A stretch of DNA of 64,000 bases from Nocardia alba NBRC 108234 (GTDB taxonomy: Bacteria > Actinomycetota > Actinomycetes > Mycobacteriales > Mycobacteriaceae): positions 62,001-126,000 of the forward strand of contig NZ_BDAX01000019.1 of NCBI RefSeq assembly GCF_001612665.1, in the 5' to 3' direction. The notes below the pieces were generated by a model. It had not been told where the DNA came from, ran no database searches, and worked only from the letters and a program-made list of their open reading frames with translations. Positions within the stretch are counted from its first letter, which is position 1. The number at the start of each line of letters is the position of its first letter. Position numbers and translations under genes: made by a program. This document shows positions 25,838-35,363 of the stretch, one piece after another.

Positions 25838-26893
25838 ATGAGCAATGTGCTGAAGCCCTACTCGGGCGAACTCGATGTGCGTGTCACCGATACCTCGCTG
25901 CGCGACGGCTCGCATCACAAGCGTCACCAGTTCACCGTGACCGAGGTTCGCGACATCGTCGGCGCGCTCGACGCGTCCGGTGTCCCGGTCATCGAGGTCA
26001 CCCACGGTGACGGTCTGGCCGGGTCCTCGTTCAACTACGGGTTCTCCAAGACCCCGGAGCAGGAACTGATCAAAGCCGCCGCGGAGACCGCCAAGCAGGC
26101 CAAGATCGCCTTCCTGATGCTGCCCGGCGTCGGCGTCAAGGAGGACATCAAGATCTCGCAGGACAACGGCGCGTCCATCTGCCGCATCGCCACCCACTGC
26201 ACCGAAGCCGATGTGTCCATTCAGCACTTCGGCTACGCGCGGGATCTGGGTCTGGAGACCGTCGGCTTCCTCATGATGGCCCACTCCACCACGCCGGAGA
26301 AGCTGGCCGAGCAGGCCCGCATCATGGCCGACGCGGGCTGCCAGTGCGTCTACGTCGTCGATTCCGCGGGCGCGCTGGTCCTCGAGCAGGTCTCCGACCG
26401 CGTCTCGGCCCTGGTCGCCGAACTCGGCGACGACGCCCAGGTCGGTTTCCACGGCCACGAGAACCTCGGCCTCGCCGTGGCGAACTCGGTCTACGCCGTG
26501 CGTGCGGGCGCCACCCAGATCGACGGCTCGGCTCGCCGCTTCGGTGCGGGCGCGGGCAATCTGCCGGTCGAAGCCTTCATCGGCGTCTGCGACAAGCTCG
26601 GTGTCAAGACCGGCGTCGACTTCTTCGCTGTCACCGACGCCGCCGAGGACGTGGTCCGCCCGGCCATGCCGTCGGAGTGCCTGCTCGACCGTCAGGCGCT
26701 GATGATGGGCTACGCGGGTGTCTACTCCAGCTTCCTGCGCCATGCCGAACGCCAGGCCGAACGCTACGGTGTCTCCGCCGCCGAAATGCTCGTCCGCGCG
26801 GGCAAGCGCAAGCTCGTCGGCGGCCAGGAAGACCAGCTCATCGATATCGCCCTGGAACTCCAACGCGAAGCCGCCGTCACCGCCTCGGCCTGA
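25838..26893 (+). CDS. hsaF: 4-hydroxy-2-oxohexanoate aldolase HsaF
   Basis: 351 residues of the DmpG/HsaF aldolase family. The TIM-barrel start VTDTSLRDGSHHKRHQF contains the Arg-Asp of the active site, and GFHGHENLGLAVAN contains the metal-binding His pair. A C-terminal communication domain binds HsaG. It yields pyruvate and propanal. GGGAGAAATGCGACC precedes the ATG. A perfect 13-bp hairpin follows the stop. Confidence 0.95.
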   Translation: MSNVLKPYSGELDVRVTDTSLRDGSHHKRHQFTVTEVRDIVGALDASGVPVIEVTHGDGLAGSSFNYGFSKTPEQELIKAAAETAKQAKIAFLMLPGVGVKEDIKISQDNGASICRIATHCTEADVSIQHFGYARDLGLETVGFLMMAHSTTPEKLAEQARIMADAGCQCVYVVDSAGALVLEQVSDRVSALVAELGDDAQVGFHGHENLGLAVANSVYAVRAGATQIDGSARRFGAGAGNLPVEAFIGVCDKLGVKTGVDFFAVTDAAEDVVRPAMPSECLLDRQALMMGYAGVYSSFLRHAERQAERYGVSAAEMLVRAGKRKLVGGQEDQLIDIALELQREAAVTASA

Positions 26894-26907
26894 CAGCACC
26901 CCCTCGA

Positions 26908-26936
26908 CGACGTGACCCGGCACCCGGGTCACGTCG
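26908..26936. terminator. Hairpin between hsaF and the convergent SDR gene
   Basis: A perfect 13-bp stem (26908-26920 with 26924-26936) with a CAC loop, between two convergent stops. It probably terminates both directions; no U-run. Confidence 0.75.
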
Positions 26937-26986
26937 TTCGGCTTTGCGCGAGTGCATCACCGACCTCAGCGTGCGGATACCGCGCG

Positions 26987-27754
26987 TCAGCGCGTGAGCG
27001 CACCGGCGGCGAGATAGTCATCGCCGCCGACGAAATACGTGTGTCCGTCGGCGACCGCTTCGGTGCCCGCCGCGACGATCACCCGCGCGAAGTCCTCGAC
27101 GGTGGGCAACGGGCCTGCCGCGCGGCGGGACTCGACGCTGTCCGGGTCGCGGCGTTCCAGTAGACGCACGATGATCGTCCCGTCGATCATGTCGCCGGAC
27201 ACCACCGTGAAACCGACTCCACGCGAACGGAATTCGGGAATCAACGCGCGCAACGCGTCCTCACCCGCGCGCTTGCTCCGCGCGATCGGCGCGTAACCCG
27301 ATGGCACGTTGTCGTTCTCGTGGATGAAGTGCGCCTGATGGCTGGTGACGAACACGATCCGGCCACCCTCCGGCATCAGCGGCAGCATCGCCGTCGCCAG
27401 GTTCACCTGCGCGTCCCGGTTGAGCCGGAGGGCGTAGCCCGGATCGGCATCGCGCTCGAGCCCGCCGGATGCGTTGAGCACCAGGGTATCCAACCGACCG
27501 GACATCCGGCCGATCTCCTCGACCATCGTCTCGACAGCCGCCGGATCGCAGACATCGGCGCCGAGCACCGAGGCGCTGCCGCCCGCCGCCACGATCCCGT
27601 CCACGACGTTCTCGGCCCGCTTGCGCTTCTCCCGGAAATTCACCACGACATGCGCCCCCGCCGCGCCGAACTGCGCGGCCGCCTCCGCCCCGATCCCCCG
27701 CGAGGCCCCGGTGACCAGCACGATCCGCTGATCTCGCCGCACTGTCGAATCCAT
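26987..27754 (-). CDS. Short-chain dehydrogenase/reductase
   Basis: 255 residues. The cofactor motif is VTGASRGIGAEAAAQF, with LVLNASGG in place of the usual NNAG. The catalytic region has FVTSHQAHF followed by YAPIARSKRAGEDALR, so Tyr-x-x-x-Ala-Arg-Ser-Lys departs from the normal YxxxK spacing. ATG 27754 is chosen because GGAG lies 7 bases upstream. It is divergent from an HxlR-type regulator and shares a region with two related 19-bp palindromes, which makes it the probable target of that regulator. Substrate unknown. Confidence 0.82.
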   Translation of the reverse strand: MDSTVRRDQRIVLVTGASRGIGAEAAAQFGAAGAHVVVNFREKRKRAENVVDGIVAAGGSASVLGADVCDPAAVETMVEEIGRMSGRLDTLVLNASGGLERDADPGYALRLNRDAQVNLATAMLPLMPEGGRIVFVTSHQAHFIHENDNVPSGYAPIARSKRAGEDALRALIPEFRSRGVGFTVVSGDMIDGTIIVRLLERRDPDSVESRRAAGPLPTVEDFARVIVAAGTEAVADGHTYFVGGDDYLAAGALTR

Positions 27755-27788
27755 CGTCGATCTCCTCGTCCATCCCGACCGGCCATCA

Positions 27789-27807
27789 TGCTTCTGATTC
27801 AGAAGCA
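27789..27807. promoter_or_regulatory. HxlR operator 1 (perfect 19-bp palindrome)
   Basis: TGCTTCTGA and TCAGAAGCA form a perfect 9-bp inverted repeat around a single T in the divergent SDR/HxlR promoter. Its repetition 26 bases away supports an operator role. Confidence 0.75.
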
Positions 27808-27814
27808 ACTATCG

Positions 27815-27833
27815 TGCTTCTGAATGAGAAGCG
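27815..27833. promoter_or_regulatory. HxlR operator 2 overlapping the regulator start
   Basis: TGCTTCTGA-A-TGAGAAGCG repeats operator 1 with two changes in the right half. It spans the ATG of the regulator at 27824, a layout suited to autorepression. The centre-to-centre spacing of 26 bases puts the two sites about 2.5 helical turns apart. Confidence 0.65.
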
Positions 27834-28171
27834 CAACCGGCGACGAACCGTCGCAAGCGATCCTGGCCGCGATCGACCTACTCGGTCAGCGCTGGATGCT
27901 GCGTGTGATCTGGGAACTGGAGCCGGGCCCGCTCGGCTTTCTCGATATCCGCCGACGCATGGGCAACTGCTCGTCGAGCATGCTCTCGGACCGACTCCAG
28001 CAACTCCAGTCTGCGGCCTTGATCCGCAAGAACGGCCAGCGCGGCGCGTACGAGCTCACCACCGAAGGCGCCCTGCTCGCCGAATCCCTCCAGCCGCTGT
28101 GGGACTGGTCCGAGCACCGAACCTCCACCGGCGACGGCGACGGACGAATCCCCTGGCGGCCCGACCGCTAG
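27824..28171 (+). CDS. HxlR-family transcriptional regulator
   Basis: 115 residues. The winged helix reads LLGQRWMLRVIWELEPGPLGFLDIRRRMGNCSSSMLSDRLQQLQSAALI..., typical of HxlR proteins. It lacks the N-terminal Cys found in redox-sensing members; the only Cys is in GNCSSS within the recognition helix region. It probably represses itself and the divergent SDR. Confidence 0.87.
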   Translation: MRSATGDEPSQAILAAIDLLGQRWMLRVIWELEPGPLGFLDIRRRMGNCSSSMLSDRLQQLQSAALIRKNGQRGAYELTTEGALLAESLQPLWDWSEHRTSTGDGDGRIPWRPDR

Positions 28172-28219
28172 CCCGTCGGTCGCCGGAAACTCGCTGGACA
28201 GGGGCGATATAACTGGCTG

Positions 28220-29074
28220 ATGAGCGAGAATGCGGCGGCGTTGTTCTGCGATATCGGCATGGCCGGTCGGATCGAACGGATGGAGACCGAGGCCATCGCC
28301 GGTGGAGTGCGCGCGGGACTTCACCGGGCACCCTCGACCGCGAGTGGGTTCACCGTGGAGATCGCCGGTGGCGCGGCGTGTTTCGCCGGTCCGAACTCGC
28401 CGTTGAACAAGGTGGTCGGCGTCGGCTTCGCCGGGACACCCTCGACGGCACAGTGGGAGGCGGTCGAACAGGCCTATGCCGAGGTGGGGGCGCCGGTCCA
28501 GGTCGAGTTGGCCCATCTCGCCGAGCCACGGATCGGAGCCGAACTGACCGCGCGCGGCTACCGGCTGACATCCTTCGAGAATGTGCTCGGCCTGCGTCTG
28601 CGTGACCGCACGTGGCCGGTTGCGCAGTCGATCGAAGTGCGCCGCGACGACGGCGACGATCTGGATGACTGGCTCGATATCGTCGTCGACGGCTTCGCCC
28701 ACCCCGACGACGAGGGCCTGCCTGCCACCGAGGACTTCCCTCGCGACATCCTGGCCGCCGCCGTACGAGACCTGGCTGCCGCCAACAACACTCACCGATA
28801 CCTGGCCTATCGCGCGGGCACTCCGGCGGGCGGCGCCAGCCTTCGCATGACCGCGGGCATCGCCGCTCTCGCCGGCGCGGCGACCCTGCCCGAGCACCGC
28901 CGACAGGGCGTCCAGACGGCATTACTGGCCACCCGGCTCAACACCGCGACCGCGGCGGACTGTGACCTCGCCGTGGTCACCACCCAGCCCGGGTCCGCCT
29001 CCCAGCACAACTCCCAGACCCAGGGCTTCACCCTGCTCTACACCCGAGCGGTGCTGGTCAAAGACCCAGCCTGA
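28220..29074 (+). CDS. GNAT-family N-acetyltransferase
   Basis: 284 residues. The acetyl-CoA-binding segment is GAATLPEHRRQGVQTALLATRL near residue 220, preceded by a less conserved N-terminal half with PSTASGFTVEIAGGAACFAGPNSPLNKVVG. The C-terminus ends in TQGFTLLYTRAVLVK. Substrate unknown. It stands alone, convergent with the MoxR/DUF58 operon. Confidence 0.82.
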   Translation: MSENAAALFCDIGMAGRIERMETEAIAGGVRAGLHRAPSTASGFTVEIAGGAACFAGPNSPLNKVVGVGFAGTPSTAQWEAVEQAYAEVGAPVQVELAHLAEPRIGAELTARGYRLTSFENVLGLRLRDRTWPVAQSIEVRRDDGDDLDDWLDIVVDGFAHPDDEGLPATEDFPRDILAAAVRDLAAANNTHRYLAYRAGTPAGGASLRMTAGIAALAGAATLPEHRRQGVQTALLATRLNTATAADCDLAVVTTQPGSASQHNSQTQGFTLLYTRAVLVKDPA

Positions 29075-29080
29075 CGACGC

Positions 29081-29530
29081 TCACTCGCTGGGGATCTCCT
29101 CGACGGTCGGATTCTTGGCCGCGAGGCCGCTCACCAAGAGGGCATAGATCGCGACGATGAGGATGGGCGCGGCCAGGGGCGCCCAGATCAGCTGGACCGG
29201 AACCAGGGCCGCGGTGGCGGCGGCGATGGTGAACAGGACCGCGCCCCCGACCGAGGGAATGGTGGTGGGCACCACGCCGTCGGGGGCGTGCAGGACGGCG
29301 GCATTGAGCAGGTAGGTGGTGGCCACCAAACCTGTTGCGGCAGCGGCTATTACGCCGACGTCGGCGAAGGCGAGAGCGGCGATGGTGATCAGCACCGCGC
29401 CGACCGAGGCCGGGCGCCACCACCAGCTCGCGATCACCAGCGCCAGCGCGGGCACCCCGGCCGGCGGATTGATCAGCGCGACAGCGGCGACCAGCAGCAG
29501 ACCGGCGAGCATGGCGAGGAATCTTGTCAT
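29081..29530 (-). CDS. Small integral membrane protein of the MoxR/DUF58 operon
   Basis: 149 residues with four to five hydrophobic segments (for example LAMLAGLLLVAAVALINPPAG) and a short polar C-terminal tail NPTVEEIPSE. No family recognised. The ATG overlaps the DUF58 gene stop (ATGA), so it is the last cistron of the operon and probably works with it at the membrane. Confidence 0.8.
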   Translation of the reverse strand: MTRFLAMLAGLLLVAAVALINPPAGVPALALVIASWWWRPASVGAVLITIAALAFADVGVIAAAATGLVATTYLLNAAVLHAPDGVVPTTIPSVGGAVLFTIAAATAALVPVQLIWAPLAAPILIVAIYALLVSGLAAKNPTVEEIPSE

Positions 29531-30797
29531 CGGCGCACCCGGACCGCTCGGCGGTGTGCGGGGAGCAGACGCATCGCCTGGTCGAGGCGGGTGTCTTCGG
29601 GCCAGGCGACGATGTCGACACCGACGGTGCCCATATCGCGATACATCGAGGCGCGTTCGAGCTGCCACATCTTGGCCATGGTCGGGTCGAGGCCGTTGGC
29701 GAAGGGAGTGCCGCGCAGAACGTCGACCGCGACCACCACGTGGCCACGTTTGCGCAGGTCGATCAGGGCCAGCGCGAACTGGGTGTCGAGCAGCGTGGAG
29801 AAGGCCACCACGATCGCGCCGATCGGAACGGCGGCGTGCGGCGCGAGGGTGCCGGTTACCTCGAGGTGTTCGTCACCGACGCCGAGAACGGTGTCGACGA
29901 TGCGATAGAACTGTCTGCGGCCGATGTCGGGGCGCAGCCAGCGGGGCGATTCGCCGAGGCAGACCACGGCGGTGCGGTCGCCGGACTGCAGGGTCGACTG
30001 CACCACCTGGGCCGCGCCGCGCACCGAGAGTTCCAGCGAATCGCTGGCCGGGCCGGGCGCCTGCTGCGACGTGTCGACCATGACCACCACGTCGGCGGAG
30101 CGATTGGTGAACCGCTGGGTGACGTAGAGCCTGCCGCGCCGTGCGCTCACCGGCCAGTTGACGGCGCGCAATTGATCGCCCGGCGTGTAGGCACGGATAT
30201 CGGCGTATTCGACGCCGGGACCGTGCCTGCGGGTCAGGTGGGTACCGATGCGGTCGGGAAGTTCGGTGCGCGGCAAGCGCATTCGCTGTGGATCGGCGAT
30301 GGGGTACACGTAGAGCATGGCCGCGGGCAGCTCGGTGGTCGCGACGGCCAGACCGGCCGGACTCAGCGCGGACACCTTCACCCGCACCGGATAGCGTCCC
30401 CAGCGGGCGGCCGAGAGCCCCAGTCGCATGCCCGCGGGCGCACCGCCGGAATCGTGAGCTTCCTCGATCTCGAGTTCCAGGCCCGGCATCGGCAGGGCGT
30501 TCATCCGCAGCAGCGCGTGCCCACTCTCGACGAAAGCGACCGCGTTACAGCCGATCACCTCGTTCTCGAAACAGCGCACGGTGCCGCTGCCGTCGACCTG
30601 GACCCTGGTCGGCGCCTGCTGCCAGGGCGCGGTGGCGAGCACGCCGAGCATCGGCGCCGCGAACACGACCAGCTGCCACTGCCCGAGCAGCACCGCGACG
30701 ACCAGGGCCGCGCCCGCGCAACCGGCCAGGATGAACACCAGCGGCGCGGGTCGCCACCGGAGGTCGACCTCGACCGTTCTGGATTCGTCGCGATGCT

Positions 30798-30801
<4 letters not shown>
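29527..30801 (-). CDS. DUF58-domain membrane protein
   Basis: 424 residues. Two transmembrane segments are near residues 22-60; the DUF58 signature is GVEYADIRAYTPGDQLRAVNWPVSARRGRLYV, followed by a von Willebrand A-like domain with VVVMVDTSQQ. Such proteins occur with MoxR ATPases and are thought to act in protein or cofactor maturation or cell-envelope functions. The ATG overlaps the moxR stop by ATGA. Confidence 0.9.
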
Positions 30802-31760
<959 letters not shown>

Positions 31761-31777
31761 CGGTGGCCTCTAACCCC

Positions 31778-32272
31778 TCACATCGTCTGCAAACGGCGCA
31801 GGATCTCGTCCAGCGCCTCTCTTCCCGGCGCGCGACCGGTCTGGTCGCGCGGTGCGGAGTTCGCCGGGTCCACCCAGCGCCACAGTTCGGGACCGAACTG
31901 CAGCTGACCGGCGGCCTCGGTGGCCCGGCGATTCTTGGAAACCCTCAGTCCGGTGGACAGCTCGAATTCCGTGGCGAGCAGCGGGCGCAGGTGGCGATCC
32001 CAGTCGGCACGGGTGCCGTCGGCACGCGCGGTGAGCATCTCGGCGCGCGCGTGCCATCGACCGAGCATCTCCGCCGGACCGTTGTCGATGTACTCGGTGA
32101 GCGGCTCCTCGCTGATCACGCGGTGCCGCAGCGACCGGACCAGCAGCGCCAGCGCCACGGCCACCGGCACGGCGACCGCGAGCAGCACCGAGTCACGATC
32201 CAGACGCACCAACGTCACTTCGATCACCGCGACCGCGAGCACGGCTGTCACAATCACCGAAGTCCGGTTCAT
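31778..32272 (-). CDS. Membrane-anchored hypothetical protein of the MoxR operon
   Basis: 164 residues. Two N-terminal hydrophobic segments (VIVTAVLAVAVIEVTLV, VLLAVAVPVAVALALLV) are followed by a soluble domain with GRWHARAEMLTARADGTRADWDRHLRPLLATEFELSTG, a pattern seen in proteins encoded beside actinobacterial MoxR/DUF58/DUF4129. No function known. Its start overlaps the stop of the upstream micro-ORF (ATGA), and AGGAGG is 8 bases upstream, inside that micro-ORF. Confidence 0.82.
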   Translation of the reverse strand: MNRTSVIVTAVLAVAVIEVTLVRLDRDSVLLAVAVPVAVALALLVRSLRHRVISEEPLTEYIDNGPAEMLGRWHARAEMLTARADGTRADWDRHLRPLLATEFELSTGLRVSKNRRATEAAGQLQFGPELWRWVDPANSAPRDQTGRAPGREALDEILRRLQTM

Positions 32273-32343
32273 GCCGTGGCCTCCTGGCATGCTCGGGCCT
32301 GCGTGGTTACGCAAGCTACCGCCTCCGGGCGCTGACCGCTCAT
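32269..32343 (-). CDS. Micro-ORF B, 24 residues, tandem copy
   Basis: MSGQRPEAVA then CVTTQARACQEATA. Its ATG overlaps the stop of micro-ORF A and its stop overlaps the start of the next gene, both by ATGA. It ends with an internal AGGAGG that serves the next cistron. It may be a translated coupler peptide or only a by-product of a tandem duplication of a ribosome-binding module. Confidence 0.45.
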   Translation of the reverse strand: MSGQRPEAVACVTTQARACQEATA

Positions 32344-32414
32344 GCCGTGGCCTCCTGGCATGCTCGGGCGCCCTGCGTGGTTACGCGAGCTACCGCCTCC
32401 GGGCGCTGACCGCT
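32270..32414. repeat. Tandem duplication, units of 71 and 74 bp
   Basis: Units 32270-32340 and 32341-32414 are identical except for one substitution and a 3-base indel (plus strand: an extra GCC near 32371). Bases 32415-32422 repeat the first eight bases of a unit, CATGCCGT. The duplication falls exactly between two operon genes and preserves an ATGA junction in each copy. Confidence 0.92.
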
Positions 32415-32417
32415 CAT
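32340..32417 (-). CDS. Micro-ORF A, 25 residues, tandem copy
   Basis: MSGQRPEAVA then RVTTQGARACQEATA. It starts with an ATGA overlap on the DUF4129 gene stop and ends with an ATGA overlap on micro-ORF B. It differs from B by Arg for Cys at residue 11 and one extra Gly; the 3-base indel keeps the frame. Coding status unproven. Confidence 0.45.
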   Translation of the reverse strand: MSGQRPEAVARVTTQGARACQEATA

Positions 32418-33343
32418 GCCGTCACCAACCTGCGCTGTAGATCTGTGAGCACGATGCGCAGCAGTTGTTCGGCGCGCATGCGCTGCCATTCGAGCATCGA
32501 GTGCGGACTGAAGCGCGCCTCCTCGAACAGCGCGACCAGCTCGCGGGCCGAGGCATCGTGCAGCACACCGCTTTCGAAGGCCCTGGCCAGTACCTCCATC
32601 GGGGTGTCCGAGGCCAGCGGGCGGGCGGCGTGGTCGCTGGACAGGCCGCGCTCCATCGCCACATAACAGGCGATGATGGCGGTGCGCGGGTCCTGGCCGG
32701 GGGCGTTCATCGCGGCCAGGCCCATTTCGGCGGCGCGCGTGAGGGAGTCGACTTCGCTGGCGATCGGTTCGTCCTCGACGGGCGCGACCGGGACCGGCTC
32801 ACGACGTGCGGCGAAAGCGACGACGACCAGGCCGACCATCGCGACCACGATCAGCACGATGGCCAGGATCGCCGCGATCACCAGGGCGGTGCCGGTGAGT
32901 TCGGTGGGTCCGGTCGTGGGATCGGCGGCATGGGTGTCGGTCGTGGGGACGGGACCGGAGCCCTCGGTCAGCGTCTCGGAGGCCTGGCGCATCGGGCGGG
33001 CGCCGGGCAGCAGGAACAGCGCGGTGACCCCGCCGGCGAAGATCAGGGCGACCGCGGCGACGGCGACCGGGACGAGCACCGCCAACCTGCGCCACTGGAT
33101 GCGCGGCAGGGCGTCGCGTTCAGCTTCCGGCATCGCCAGCGGCAGACGATGTTGACTGGCGATGACACCCGCTACCAGGATGACGATCGAGACCAGCAGC
33201 AGCACCGGCATCACGGCGACGAGCAGCGCGGAAGGAGCTCCGGTCGAAGTCGCGCCGGAGCCAGGCAGGGTGCCCTGCAACGCGATCGTCGAAGCGACGA
33301 CCAGTGCGATCACGACGATCGCCCGCGTAATGGGCTGATTCAC
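32414..33343 (-). CDS. DUF4129-domain membrane protein
   Basis: 309 residues from the chosen start. Four hydrophobic segments (for example AIVVIALVVASTIALQG, VLLLVSIVILVAGVIA, LVIAAILAIVLIVVAMVG) are followed by a C-terminal cytosolic domain with TAIIACYVAMERGL, typical of DUF4129 (transglutaminase-associated) proteins, and ending LEWQRMRAEQLLRIVLTDLQRR. GTG 33343 is chosen just before TM1; GTG 33352 and 33382 are alternatives with equally weak ribosome sites. It is the first gene of the MoxR operon, whose order resembles the M. tuberculosis moxR2 region. Confidence 0.82.
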   Translation of the reverse strand: MNQPITRAIVVIALVVASTIALQGTLPGSGATSTGAPSALLVAVMPVLLLVSIVILVAGVIASQHRLPLAMPEAERDALPRIQWRRLAVLVPVAVAAVALIFAGGVTALFLLPGARPMRQASETLTEGSGPVPTTDTHAADPTTGPTELTGTALVIAAILAIVLIVVAMVGLVVVAFAARREPVPVAPVEDEPIASEVDSLTRAAEMGLAAMNAPGQDPRTAIIACYVAMERGLSSDHAARPLASDTPMEVLARAFESGVLHDASARELVALFEEARFSPHSMLEWQRMRAEQLLRIVLTDLQRRLVTA

Positions 33344-33480
33344 CCCGATCACAGCTGTACCACCAAACCCCAGAGACTGCACAAAACAGCCACATAGTTA
33401 CATGCCGAGTGGTCCACTCGAGAGGAAATCGATGCTTTTCAACCTCTCTCCCTTATTGTCCCCCTGAGATCAGGGACTTG

Positions 33481-34659
33481 CTACACAGCGCGGACGCTCG
33501 ACGCGTTAGTTAACGGCAATTCACCGAGTCGGCTGGCGGTGCGAGCCAGATCAGGAATCAGGGGGACGCCGGCCGTGAGGTCGTGCGGGGGCTCCGACGC
33601 GTGGATGGTGAACGGGATATCGGCGTCGTAGACGACATCGACGAGGTTCACCAGGCGCATGGCCCAGTCCGGCGGGACCTCGCGCAGCGGAGGAACCTCG
33701 CCCATGGTCAGGTGGCGGTAGCGCTCGGCGAGCAGTAGGTAGTCGGCGGCACTGGTGGGTACGGCGCAGATGTCGTGGAAATCGACGGTGATGACATCGG
33801 TGGCGGTGCGGGCGCGCAGGGTGCGGCCGTTGCCCAGGGGCACGTCGACCGCGAGCCGCTCGATGTCGTGCGGGTCCGCCCGAGCCGCGACGGCCCGCGC
33901 GCCCGCCTCCACACGCGGTGGAGCCGATCCGGCGCCCTCGGTGAGCACGTACCGACCCGCGAGGAAACCGGTGTCGCGGTGTGGCGTGCGGGTGCGGTAA
34001 TCGAGTGGTCCATCGAGGGCGACGGTGTCGAGGTGGGCCAGGATCAACTCGATGGTCGGCACGAAGGCGTCGTGGAACAGCGGGTTGGGCAGCAGATCGC
34101 GCGGCCGGTAGTTCGACGTGACCACGAGCGTGCGGTGCTCGGCGAAGAGAACTTCGAGCAGGCGGGCGATGAGCATCGCGTCGCCGATGTCGGTGACGTG
34201 GAATTCGTCGAAGCAGACCAGGTCGGCCCCGCCGAGAAGTTCGTCGATGGCCCGTTCGACCGAGCCGAGGGCATGGGTGGCGGCGTGGAGGGCCGCGAAG
34301 AAGGTGTGAAAGTGGAAGCGACGCTTGCGCGAGGTCCGGACCGCGCCGTAGAACCGGTCCATCACCATGGTCTTGCCGCGTCCCGGTCGGCCGTGCAGAT
34401 AGATGCCGGCGCGATATCGCCGCAGGGCATCGCGCTCGACGGAGCCCCCGGGCTGGTTGCCTCGTGCGGCCCGACGCCCGCGCAGGGCACGCGAGCGCCG
34501 ACCACCGCTTTCGGCCAGGCGCGGGATACCGAACGGGCCGGTGCGTCGAGCGGAGTGCCCGCCCGGTGAGAGGCGTCCGTCGACCGGATCGAGCAGTGCT
34601 TCGAGCGCGTCCAGGGCCGCTTGCTGTGCGGGGTCGAGCACCACCGTGTCGGGTTTCAT
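33481..34659 (-). CDS. zapE: ZapE/AFG1-like ATPase
   Basis: 392 residues. Walker A is IYLHGRPGRGKTMVMDRFY and Walker B DLVCFDEFHVTDIGDAMLI; the AFG1/ZapE fold continues with VTSNYRPRDLLPNPLFHDAFVPTIELI. ZapE binds FtsZ in Escherichia coli; AFG1 homologues are mitochondrial ATPases. An insertion of about 30 Arg- and Gly-rich residues (around 45-75) precedes Walker A. It is divergent from a TetR gene, with an 18-bp palindrome between. Confidence 0.88.
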   Translation of the reverse strand: MKPDTVVLDPAQQAALDALEALLDPVDGRLSPGGHSARRTGPFGIPRLAESGGRRSRALRGRRAARGNQPGGSVERDALRRYRAGIYLHGRPGRGKTMVMDRFYGAVRTSRKRRFHFHTFFAALHAATHALGSVERAIDELLGGADLVCFDEFHVTDIGDAMLIARLLEVLFAEHRTLVVTSNYRPRDLLPNPLFHDAFVPTIELILAHLDTVALDGPLDYRTRTPHRDTGFLAGRYVLTEGAGSAPPRVEAGARAVAARADPHDIERLAVDVPLGNGRTLRARTATDVITVDFHDICAVPTSAADYLLLAERYRHLTMGEVPPLREVPPDWAMRLVNLVDVVYDADIPFTIHASEPPHDLTAGVPLIPDLARTASRLGELPLTNASSVRAV

Positions 34660-34674
34660 CCGAACCTCCTCGTT

Positions 34675-34692
34675 CCTCTACAGTTGTAGAGG
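34675..34692. promoter_or_regulatory. TetR operator between zapE and tetR
   Basis: CCTCTACAGTTGTAGAGG is a perfect 8-bp inverted repeat around GT, 32 bases upstream of the TetR ATG and 15 bases upstream of zapE. Position and symmetry suggest autorepression, possibly also of zapE. Confidence 0.72.
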
Positions 34693-34724
34693 ACGGGCGT
34701 CGCCGACGGCCAGGAGAGGTGACG

Positions 34725-35363
34725 ATGTCCACAGACCGGCGGACCCAGATCGTGGCGGGCGCTATCGAACTCATCGCCACCCGGGGAATCCGCGCGCTCA
34801 CCCACCGCGCGGTGGACACCCGGCTGGCCTTACCGCCGGGTTCGACCTCGTACTACTTCCGTACTCGACAGGCTTTGATCGAGGCCATCGCCGACTCGAT
34901 CACCACGCGATCACGCGTGGATTTCGAAGCCGCGCAGCACGAATCAGCGACTCACACTGAAAGCCTTACCCGCGCGAAATCCGCAGGCAGGCCGATGGAT
35001 CCCGTACGGGTCGCACACGACATCGCGTCCTGGCTCGCCGACCTACTCGCCCATCGCCGCAACGAGCTGATCGCCCGGCACGCCTTGATCATCGAGGTCA
35101 TGTCCGACCCGGAACTCCACGGCCGCCTCGCGGGCAGCCTGTTCTCCCTCGACCGCGCGACCGACCTGTTCAGTGCGCTCGGCGCCGCCGCGCCGAGCGA
35201 GTCGGCCCACGACTTCCTCGCGCTACTGGAAGGACTCGTCTTCGATCGCTTCGCGGGACTGCGCGCGGAATCGGCGGGCACCGTCGACCAGTTCGCGCGG
35301 CCGCTGGCCGAGTTCCTGACCGGTGCACGCGACTATTCGGCCCGCCAACCGAATTCGGAATAG
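34725..35363 (+). CDS. TetR-family regulator
   Basis: 212 residues. The N-terminal helix-turn-helix is RTQIVAGAIELIATRGIRALTHRAVDTRLALPPGSTSYYFRTRQALIEAI. The ligand domain is alpha-helical with no recognisable specificity. GAGAGGTGACG precedes the ATG. The 3' end overlaps the convergent NUDIX gene by 31 bases. Confidence 0.87.
   Translation: MSTDRRTQIVAGAIELIATRGIRALTHRAVDTRLALPPGSTSYYFRTRQALIEAIADSITTRSRVDFEAAQHESATHTESLTRAKSAGRPMDPVRVAHDIASWLADLLAHRRNELIARHALIIEVMSDPELHGRLAGSLFSLDRATDLFSALGAAAPSESAHDFLALLEGLVFDRFAGLRAESAGTVDQFARPLAEFLTGARDYSARQPNSE

Noticed and set aside
26987..27754. Assignment of the SDR to steroid metabolism (for example a hydroxysteroid dehydrogenase)
   Set aside because: It is adjacent to hsaF but convergent, separated by a terminator hairpin, without KstR sites, and paired with its own HxlR regulator.
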